The position numbers and the translations under genes are program-made. 5,910 nt of DNA from Pseudomonadaceae bacterium UBA5811 (GTDB taxonomy: Bacteria; Pseudomonadota; Gammaproteobacteria; Pseudomonadales; Pseudomonadaceae): the NCBI GenBank assembly GCA_002417905.1, contig DIDB01000130.1, positions 1 through 5,910 on the forward strand, given 5' to 3'. Below, piece after piece: positions 1 to 5,256 of the stretch; positions within the stretch are counted from its first letter, which is position 1, and the number at the start of each line of letters is the position of its first letter. The notes below the pieces were generated by a model. It saw only the letters and a program-made list of their open reading frames with translations, was not told the DNA's origin and searched no databases.

Positions 1-206
1 GGCTGGAGGCGGCGCGGTCCCCGCCGGACCGGGGGAGGCAGCGGGTTCGCGGCCTCGTCCTCTCCCAGCGCCGCCACCTGCGCCACGGCCGCATCAACCA
101 GGCGGAGCAGGTGGCCAAAGGCGTCGCGGACAAACCCGGACACCAGCAGGGTCACATCCACCCGGGGCCGTCCCAGCTCCTCAAGGGGCAGGATGTGCAG
201 GCCCCG
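1..206 (-). other. Inverted diverged partial copy of cobN segment, probably chimeric
   Basis: On the minus strand this stretch translates without stops as a CobN-like segment. It begins near [18 protein letters not shown] (a junction typical of CobN) and continues with [19 protein letters not shown] before degrading into proline/arginine-rich residues near the window edge. It matches the plus-strand CobN fragment residue for residue but with odd changes such as W to A, E to A and SAR to PPP. The piece [10 protein letters not shown], encoded in the 30-nt loop, is probably the genuine cobN sequence missing upstream of position 199 on the plus strand. I infer that the left end is the gene folded back on itself, not a second gene. 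Confidence 0.6.
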
Positions 207-368
207 GGTGGATGTGACCCGGCGGGTTTCCGGTTTTTTCCGCGACGCCTTTGGCCACCTGATCCGCCTGTTTGATGAGGCCGTGCAGCAGGTGGCGGAG
301 CTGGATGAGGACGAGGCCTGGAACCCGCTGTCTGCCCGGGTCTGGCGGGAAGCCCTGAGCCTGCAGGA
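1..368. repeat. Imperfect inverted repeat (fold-back) within cobN
   Basis: The reverse complement of 1-169 aligns without a single gap to 200-368. The innermost 21 bp (149-169 against 200-220) are a perfect match, separated by a 30-nt loop (170-199). Outside that core I count about 28 mismatches in 148 positions, and they become denser towards position 1. Read in the cobN sense, most differences in the left arm are gains of G or C (A to C, T to G, G to C), and about 22 of the 28 fall in first or second codon positions. That is not what selection on a functional duplicate would leave. A fold-back chimera or low-quality contig end fits best; a real inverted duplication in decay is the alternative. 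Confidence 0.85.
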
Positions 369-1113
369 CAGCGGGCTGGATGAACACGAAGCCCGCCGCC
401 AGGCCGGCTGGCGGGTCTTTGGTGCCCGGCCCGGCGGCTATGGCGCCGGTGTCCAGCAGGCTATTGAAGAGCGCCTGTGGCAGGAGCGGAGTGACCTGGC
501 CGAGGTTTACCTCAACTGGGGCGGCTATGCCTACGGCGGCGACAGCAGCGGCACTCCGGCCCGGGAACGCTTCAGCCTGCGGCTGGAACAGCTGCAGGCC
601 GTACTGCTCAACCAGGACAACCAGGAACACGACCTGCTGGACTCCAGCGACTACTACCAGTTCCAGGGCGGCATGCTGGCTGCGGTGGAAACCCTGCGCG
701 GCAGTCCTGTGGCCAGCTATCACGGCGACAGCAGCCAGCCGGACAGCCCGCGCATCCGCAGCCTGAAACAGGAGCTGAACCGGGTAATCCGCGCCCGGGC
801 CGCCAACCCGAAATGGATTGCCGGCATGAAGCGCCACGGCTACAAGGGCGCCTTTGAACTGGCCGCCACCATTGATTACCTGTTCGGCTTTGATGCCACC
901 AGCGAGCTGGTAGACGATCACCAGTATGCCCTGCTGGCCGATGCCTATCTGCTAGACCGGGACACCCGGGCCTTTATCCAGCAGCACAACCCCGGTGCCC
1001 TGCAGGACATGCTGGAACGCCTGCTGGAAGCCCAGCAGCGCGGCCTCTGGCAGCAGCCCGGCCCTTACCGGGAGACGCTGGAAAACCTGCTGCTGGATGC
1101 GGAGGAGCGCTGA
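193..1113 (+). CDS. cobN: Cobaltochelatase subunit CobN, C-terminal fragment
   Basis: CobN is the large subunit of the ATP-dependent cobaltochelatase CobNST, which inserts cobalt into hydrogenobyrinic acid a,c-diamide in the oxygen-dependent cobalamin pathway in the cytosol. This fragment carries the hallmark C-terminal sequence: [18 protein letters not shown] at residues 3-20, a glycine-rich [12 protein letters not shown] at about 109-120, the [15 protein letters not shown] block, [18 protein letters not shown], and the closing [10 protein letters not shown]. Family members are about 1,250-1,300 residues, so roughly the first three quarters are absent. The ATG at 193 is not a real start: homology begins at about 199, exactly where the fold-back junction lies, and CobN normally has an IPLEELG-like segment just before. 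The TGA stop (1111-1113) touches the convergent lipoprotein gene. The related magnesium chelatase BchH/ChlH is less likely given the C-terminal match. Confidence 0.9.
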   Translation: MCRPRVDVTRRVSGFFRDAFGHLIRLFDEAVQQVAELDEDEAWNPLSARVWREALSLQDSGLDEHEARRQAGWRVFGARPGGYGAGVQQAIEERLWQERSDLAEVYLNWGGYAYGGDSSGTPARERFSLRLEQLQAVLLNQDNQEHDLLDSSDYYQFQGGMLAAVETLRGSPVASYHGDSSQPDSPRIRSLKQELNRVIRARAANPKWIAGMKRHGYKGAFELAATIDYLFGFDATSELVDDHQYALLADAYLLDRDTRAFIQQHNPGALQDMLERLLEAQQRGLWQQPGPYRETLENLLLDAEER

Positions 1114-1344
1114 TCAGTCATCCCGCTCCAGCCGGTACCCCTTGCCCTGCATGCACAGTTTCAGCAGCTCCGGCTGCTCGCTGGCCGCGGTCTTGTTCAG
1201 GCGGATCTGGTATTCGCACTCGGACTGGGCAGTAATCCGGTCCTGCCGGGTCGCACCCTCCCTGACCCAGGTTTTCCGGGCATCAGACGAGCAGCTGCAT
1301 AGCAGCAGGGTGCCGGCCAGTACGGCAAGAGTTAGCGGCTTCAT
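1114..1344 (-). CDS. Small putative outer-membrane lipoprotein (unknown function)
   Basis: This is a 76-residue protein starting MKPLTLAVLAGTLLLCSC. A short charged N-terminus and hydrophobic core (4-15) lead to a lipobox-like L-C-S-C, so Cys18 is the probable lipidated residue. Ser19 at +2 favours sorting to the outer membrane. The mature part of about 59 residues contains TWVREG, two further cysteines (43 and 64) that could form a disulfide, and CMQGKGY near the end. Small bacterial lipoproteins with a W-x-x-x-G segment and a terminal C-M-x-x-K-G-aromatic motif are common but functionally unassigned. I chose the ATG at 1344 because it gives a clean signal peptide and has AGGAG 9 nt upstream. 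The frame is open further upstream to 1533, but that would bury the signal sequence. The gene converges on cobN with no gap and diverges from bcsE; no role in cellulose synthesis is evident. Confidence 0.75.
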   Translation of the reverse strand: MKPLTLAVLAGTLLLCSCSSDARKTWVREGATRQDRITAQSECEYQIRLNKTAASEQPELLKLCMQGKGYRLERDD

Positions 1345-1353
1345 TTCAGGCAG

Positions 1354-1358
1354 CTCCT
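1354..1358 (-). promoter_or_regulatory. Shine-Dalgarno site of the lipoprotein gene
   Basis: On the minus strand AGGAG sits 9 nt before the ATG at 1344. It supports that start over the longer in-frame alternative at 1533. Confidence 0.6.
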
Positions 1359-1587
1359 GTAACAGACAAAGCGCCGATTGTGACATGGCCACCCGGATAA
1401 CCGCATCTGGCTGGCGGGGCTGCGGATGCTGCCAGATCATCACCCGCAGCCAGGCACCAGAGGCGACCATATCTTTCAGGGCATCTGGCAGTAGCAGGGC
1501 GACAAAAGGTGTGATATCCGGACAGCATTTCATGAAGGCCGTCCTTTACGCCCATCAGGCCCGCCATTTCCAGAATGTGACAGGGCA

Positions 1588-1670
1588 TCATTATTTATAA
1601 ATGCTTTCATGCATAATATTATTTTGACGGTTTGTATGATCAGTGCATGTTTTTATGACAGACAGTAACC
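1588..1670 (+). promoter_or_regulatory. AT-rich probable promoter region of the bcs operon
   Basis: Base composition drops abruptly from GC-rich to AT-rich immediately before bcsE. Candidate elements on the plus strand are a TATGAT hexamer at 1635-1640 and CATAAT at 1612-1617, each one mismatch from the sigma-70 -10 consensus, and TTGACG at 1624-1629, a good -35. No pair has ideal 16-18 nt spacing: TTGACG with a 17-nt spacer leads to a poor ATGTTT. A perfect 10-bp palindrome, ATAATATTAT (1613-1622), and a short ATGC/GCAT inverted repeat (1601-1614) could bind a regulator. AT content and position support a promoter; the exact site is not resolved. Confidence 0.45.
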
Positions 1671-3233
1671 ATGCCAGTCTCTAGCTCCCGGCATTTTTCC
1701 GCCTCCCTGGCCATTGACCGGCTTCCAGAACCGCGCTCGGCATTGCGATGCGGCAGTGTTTACTGGCTATCCTGCGACCGTACCCTTGACCGCAATACCC
1801 TGTGTACACAAGTCATCATGGCGCTACCCGCCAGCATGCAGGTCACCCTGATTGCCGACTGCACCCTGGCCACACAGGTTTCCGGCCTGTTCCTGCAGCA
1901 GGATAACAATGAAGGGCATGGGCCAGCGGCCATCCACTGGTACGAGCTTCCGGAAGAGCTATCCCGGCCAGCCCTGCAAGGGATCATCCGGGATCTTGGC
2001 CGGCTCCGGCAAGCCGGCCAGCTGGTGATCCTTGCCTTGCCAGTAGCGGTCATGCAATCTTTTCCTGACCGGATCCTGACCCAGTGGTGCCAGCAGCTGG
2101 CCCGGCAGGCCGGGCAGCTGGATATCGCCCTGCTGGTCATGGCCGAAGGGCTTTCCAGCGCCCTGGGCGGACGACTGTACGCGCTGGACCGCTTCATTTG
2201 CGGACTGGCCCAGCTGTATTACAGCCAGGGAGACATCCGTCTGCTACAGCGCTTCTGGATCAACACATCAGGCGTTGCCGGGGCAGCCGATTTCCAGCTG
2301 TATCGCCATGAATCCGGCTTCAGCCTTGGTCTGCAACCGGAGCACCTGCTCACCGATGAAACCGGCGATGACCAGCATTTCTATCTGGCCCAGACCAGCG
2401 TGCTGGAACAGGCCCCGGCGCCTTCCGGTTACTGGGAGCTGTTTGACGAACCGGAGGCACTCCATACCCGGGCCATGGCTGCCCACGCCGCCACGGTCCT
2501 GCTGGCCATTGATGACAGCACCCGGATCAACGAGCTGGCCCGCCAGCTGTACGGGCTGCGCCAGCACTGCGGTGACGCGCTCAGGCTGGTCATCCGCGAA
2601 ATGCGGCCCGTGCTGCGCTACAAGGATGACCAGCTGCTGCTGGCCTGCGGGGCCAGCCTGATTGTCCCCTTTGGCAATAATCTGACCCGCTTTCTGACCC
2701 TGGTGGAAATGGTCCGTGGCCAGCGCTGGCAGCGAACCCTGCCGGATGATCTGGACACGTTCATCAGCCACATGCAACCTGTACCCCTGAGCGGCCTGCT
2801 CAGCCCCCGGCAGTTTTCCGGTGCAGTACAGACCATGTGGCGCGGTGTGGAGCACGGAGAAATCGACCACCGCCTGCTCTGCCTGTACCCCGTGTCCGGC
2901 CTGTCTCCCGCGCAGGCCATGACCCAGAGCCACCTGCGCCGCCACGGGGATATTGCCTGCATCGTCAACGGCGCCCTGTTCCTGTTTCTGTTTGCCTGCC
3001 GCCAGGATGGTCTGGAGCGGGCCCTGGAAAATATCTTCCGTTTGCCCTGGCGCGAGCTGTTCTCGGGTTATGAAACATTCGACATGCCAGACATTCTGGA
3101 TGAGCCCGCCTTTCAGGATGAACAGGTCCCCCCGGCCGCCATCAGCCCGCTTCCGGCGGCGGCCGAAGAGCCTCCAGCCCGTGAGCCACTGACACCACAC
3201 CGGGCCATGCTGCCACCAGGACATCCCGCATGA
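1671..3233 (+). CDS. bcsE: Cellulose biosynthesis c-di-GMP sensor BcsE
   Basis: This 520-residue protein is close to E. coli BcsE in length (about 523). BcsE is a cytosolic c-di-GMP-binding protein that docks on the cellulose synthase complex and stimulates cellulose output. The N-terminal ATPase-like region (about 1-215) is weakly conserved. From residue 244 (VLEQAP...YWELF) a degenerate receiver-like domain follows, including VIREMRPVLRY (307-317) and LLLACGASLIVP, which align well with the family. The C-terminal degenerate GGDEF (GIL) domain has the I-site RxGD as Arg424-His-Gly-Asp427, followed by NGALFLFLFACR. Arg309 probably matches the second c-di-GMP-contacting arginine in the receiver-like domain. 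The last 40 or so residues are proline/alanine-rich and probably disordered. The ATG lacks a clear Shine-Dalgarno sequence. The stop overlaps bcsF by 4 nt, indicating translational coupling. Confidence 0.93.
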   Translation: MPVSSSRHFSASLAIDRLPEPRSALRCGSVYWLSCDRTLDRNTLCTQVIMALPASMQVTLIADCTLATQVSGLFLQQDNNEGHGPAAIHWYELPEELSRPALQGIIRDLGRLRQAGQLVILALPVAVMQSFPDRILTQWCQQLARQAGQLDIALLVMAEGLSSALGGRLYALDRFICGLAQLYYSQGDIRLLQRFWINTSGVAGAADFQLYRHESGFSLGLQPEHLLTDETGDDQHFYLAQTSVLEQAPAPSGYWELFDEPEALHTRAMAAHAATVLLAIDDSTRINELARQLYGLRQHCGDALRLVIREMRPVLRYKDDQLLLACGASLIVPFGNNLTRFLTLVEMVRGQRWQRTLPDDLDTFISHMQPVPLSGLLSPRQFSGAVQTMWRGVEHGEIDHRLLCLYPVSGLSPAQAMTQSHLRRHGDIACIVNGALFLFLFACRQDGLERALENIFRLPWRELFSGYETFDMPDILDEPAFQDEQVPPAAISPLPAAAEEPPAREPLTPHRAMLPPGHPA

Positions 3234-3418
3234 ATTTTTCCCAGCTGATCCAGGTGGTGCTGCTGAGTGCACTGCTGACCCTGGTGCTGACCCTGGCCGG
3301 ACGCTGGCTCATCCGCCATCTCTGGCGCTGGCTGGACCGGCAGTTGCCACCCCGCTACCTGAAATACCGGGATACCTATCAGCAGGCCGACCGGGAGAAA
3401 CCAGACAATGGGCAATAA
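3230..3418 (+). CDS. bcsF: Cellulose biosynthesis membrane peptide BcsF
   Basis: This 62-residue single-pass membrane peptide has a hydrophobic helix at about residues 6-24, followed by a basic, tryptophan-rich stretch (RWLIRHLWRWLDR) and a polar tail. Length, single helix and position between bcsE and bcsG match E. coli BcsF (about 63 residues). In enterobacteria BcsF sits in the inner membrane, helps recruit BcsE to the synthase and supports BcsG activity. Its ATG overlaps the bcsE stop as ATGA, and AGGA lies 8 nt upstream inside bcsE. Its 3' end overlaps bcsG by 11 nt. Sequence conservation in this family is low, so the call rests mainly on context and topology. Confidence 0.88.
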   Translation: MNFSQLIQVVLLSALLTLVLTLAGRWLIRHLWRWLDRQLPPRYLKYRDTYQQADREKPDNGQ

Positions 3419-5045
3419 TCCGGAGCAGACACTGCCGCTCCCTCCCGGACACTGGCCAGGACTGGGCGGCTGGAACCTTTATTTCCTTGGCAAATTTGTC
3501 GCGCTGGCCATGGGCCTGCTAGATTTTCATGTCCTGCTCAACCTGCTGTTTGCGGCCTTTCTGCTGGTGCCACTGGCCAATCGCTGGCTAAAGTGGTTGC
3601 GCCTGCTGCTGGCCCTGCCGGCCAGTATCGCGCTGCTGTACAAGGACACCTGGTTTCCACCCTTTGAGCGACTGCTGGCTGAGCCCGGAATCCTGGATTT
3701 TTCCGCCAGCTATCTGCTGGAGCTGCTGGAACGCTTTATCAACCAGGAGCTGCTGGGCAGCCTGGTACTGATGACTCTGGGCTACTTCTGGCTGCGCCAC
3801 TGGCTGCGCCTGACTACCCTGAGTCTCGGCGGACTGTGCTGGATTGCCGTGGCCGGCATGCCCATCACCCTGGCAGGCGGAAATACCGTGGCAGCCGTCA
3901 CCGGTGCTCAAGCCACAACGGGCACGACTGCAGAAGGTACTCCCCCGGGGCAGCCCGTCAGCAGCGCGACCCTTGATACCTGGCTGACCGATTTTTTTAA
4001 CCAGGAGCGCCAGCGCCGCACCACGTTTCCGGCCAGGGATGAACAGGCGGCCCCCTTTGACCTGCTGGTCCTGCAAATCTGTTCAATGTCCTGGGATGAC
4101 CTGGACATTTCTGGCCTGAAAAACCATCCGCTATTTGGCCGGATGGACCTGATTTTTGACCAGTTCAATTCGGCCACCTCCTACAGTGGCCCGGCTGCGA
4201 TCCGGCTGCTGCGGGCCAGCTGCGGCCAGCCCAGCCACGCGGACCTGTACCAGCCCACCGTGGAACAATGCCTGCTGTTCGAGAATCTGGACCAGCTGGG
4301 CTTTTCCCGGGACTCGCTGCTGAATCACAGCGGCCGGTTTGATGGATTCCTGGACGAAGTCATGGCCCAGCGCATGCCCAGACCGGTACTGAAAAACACG
4401 GATTTCCGCCGGGCGCTGGTCGCCTTTGATGGCTCGCCGGTGGCCCGGGATCTGGATGTCCTGCAGGGCTGGTGGCAGCGGCGCCAGAAGCAGGATACCG
4501 CCAGGGCCTCCCTGTTCTACAACACCATCAGCCTGCATGATGGCAACCGCTTCATCACCGCCGACGGTGGTACCCGCAGCGCGGATTACAAAACCCGGGC
4601 ACAGAACCTGCTGGATGATCTGCTCCAGTTCCTGGACCTGCTGGAACGTAGCGGACGCCGGGTCGTGCTGGTCATCGTGCCCGAGCACGGTGCTGCCCTG
4701 CATGGCGACCGGATGCAGATTGCCGGAATGCGGGAAATCCCGACCCCCTCGATTACCCACGTGCCGGTGGGGGTCAGGCTGATCAATATCCGCAAGGCCC
4801 ACGACAGCCCGCTGCATATCAGCGCGCCCACCAGTCTGCTGGCCCTGTCAGAACTGGTATCACGCCTGTACGGCGTTGAAGCCAGTGGCACACCGGCTGA
4901 ATGGCAACCCCTGGTCGCCGGCCTGCCAGAAACCCCCATGGTTTCGGAAACCGCCGGTGCCCAGGTCATCGTTTACCAGGGCGTGACCTATGTCCGCCTG
5001 GAGGGCCAGTCTGAGTGGACGCCCTACCCCGGCTCGGCCCATTAG
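3408..5045 (+). CDS. bcsG: Cellulose phosphoethanolamine transferase BcsG
   Basis: This 545-residue inner-membrane enzyme (E. coli BcsG about 559) transfers phosphoethanolamine from phosphatidylethanolamine to glucose units of cellulose in the periplasm. Residues 24-156 contain about five membrane helices (roughly 24-38, 41-57, 62-79, 115-130 and 136-156). A Ser/Thr/Gly/Ala-rich linker follows, then an alkaline-phosphatase-like, zinc-dependent domain. Catalytic positions known from E. coli appear conserved: Cys225 in QICSMSW, Ser260 in NSATSYSGPAAIRLL (presumed nucleophile), His377 in LHDGN, and Glu426-His427 in IVPEHGAALHGDR. Spacing of these residues matches E. coli within two residues. GGGAG lies 10 nt before the ATG inside bcsF. 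With bcsE and bcsF it forms the accessory module of type II cellulose loci. The product is expected to be modified rather than plain cellulose. Confidence 0.95.
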   Translation: MGNNPEQTLPLPPGHWPGLGGWNLYFLGKFVALAMGLLDFHVLLNLLFAAFLLVPLANRWLKWLRLLLALPASIALLYKDTWFPPFERLLAEPGILDFSASYLLELLERFINQELLGSLVLMTLGYFWLRHWLRLTTLSLGGLCWIAVAGMPITLAGGNTVAAVTGAQATTGTTAEGTPPGQPVSSATLDTWLTDFFNQERQRRTTFPARDEQAAPFDLLVLQICSMSWDDLDISGLKNHPLFGRMDLIFDQFNSATSYSGPAAIRLLRASCGQPSHADLYQPTVEQCLLFENLDQLGFSRDSLLNHSGRFDGFLDEVMAQRMPRPVLKNTDFRRALVAFDGSPVARDLDVLQGWWQRRQKQDTARASLFYNTISLHDGNRFITADGGTRSADYKTRAQNLLDDLLQFLDLLERSGRRVVLVIVPEHGAALHGDRMQIAGMREIPTPSITHVPVGVRLINIRKAHDSPLHISAPTSLLALSELVSRLYGVEASGTPAEWQPLVAGLPETPMVSETAGAQVIVYQGVTYVRLEGQSEWTPYPGSAH

Positions 5046-5061
5046 GCCAGATGGAGATCGC

Positions 5062-5256
5062 ATGACAGCCCCGCATTCTTCCCTCCCTACCGATGACATT
5101 GCCCGGTTGCGCAGCCTGACAGGCCTGCCCCATCTGCGTTATCTGGACATTGCGCTGCAGGCCGAACTTCAGGAGGCCCTGCAGCGCTGGCCCCTGCTGG
5201 CCGAGCTGGCCCGGCAGCCCTGCGCGGAACCCTCTCCGGAGAGCCCCGCCACATGA
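5062..5256 (+). CDS. bcsR: Cellulose biosynthesis regulatory subunit BcsR
   Basis: This 64-residue soluble protein matches E. coli BcsR (about 62 residues), most clearly in the C-terminal block RWPLLAELARQ (42-52), which corresponds to RWPLLAEFAQQ there, and in the aspartate/alanine/glutamine-rich helix before it. BcsR binds BcsQ as a BcsR2Q2 assembly that contacts the cytosolic face of the synthase and sets cellulose output. I chose the ATG at 5062 because GGAG lies 5 nt upstream and it starts 16 nt after the bcsG stop. An in-frame ATG at 4990 lies inside bcsG and would add 24 unrelated residues. The stop overlaps the bcsQ start (ATGA). No promoter is evident in the short gap, so bcsR is probably transcribed with bcsEFG. 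Confidence 0.9.
   Translation: MTAPHSSLPTDDIARLRSLTGLPHLRYLDIALQAELQEALQRWPLLAELARQPCAEPSPESPAT

Larger units (their letters stand above)
1345..1670. other. Divergent intergenic region between lipoprotein gene and bcsE
   Basis: This 326-nt gap separates the minus-strand lipoprotein gene from bcsE. The proximal part (1345-1587) has the GC content of the neighbouring genes and stays open on the minus strand in two frames, but neither reading gives a protein I recognise. One minus-strand reading is in frame with the lipoprotein and begins at 1533 with AAAGGA 8 nt upstream, so it could encode an N-terminal extension or a decayed upstream gene. The distal part (1588-1670) is AT-rich and looks regulatory. 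I see no tRNA, no recognisable riboswitch and no rho-independent terminator. Confidence 0.6.

Noticed and set aside
181..921. Long minus-strand open frame (246 codons) over cobN
   Set aside because: It is antisense to a clear CobN domain, has repetitive Ala/Gly/Gln/Val-rich composition typical of a shadow of GC-rich coding DNA, and shows no recognisable motif.
1104..1129. Possible bidirectional terminator (GGAGCG ... CGCTCC) between cobN and the lipoprotein gene
   Set aside because: The stem is only 6 bp with a 14-nt loop and no T-tract on either side; the inner CTGATCAG is a short palindrome that can occur by chance.
995..1600. Plus-strand open frame across the cobN end and the lipoprotein gene
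   Set aside because: It overlaps the CobN C-terminus in another frame and runs antisense through the lipoprotein gene; serine/arginine/cysteine-rich composition and no ribosome-binding site.
1345..1670. Cobalamin riboswitch, considered because cobN is nearby
   Set aside because: I could not find a convincing B12-box or the multi-stem architecture on either strand, and cobN is not downstream of this region.
2268..3272. Long minus-strand open frame (334 codons) over bcsE
   Set aside because: It is antisense to well-conserved BcsE domains, with composition explained by the complement of GC-biased codons and no family resemblance.
4131..4817. Minus-strand open frame (228 codons) over bcsG
   Set aside because: It lies opposite the catalytic domain of BcsG, whose active-site residues are all conserved on the plus strand; this is a shadow.
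5046..5061. Separate promoter for bcsRQ between bcsG and bcsR
   Set aside because: The gap is only 16 nt and holds little beyond a ribosome-binding site; nothing resembling -35/-10 elements is visible in it.
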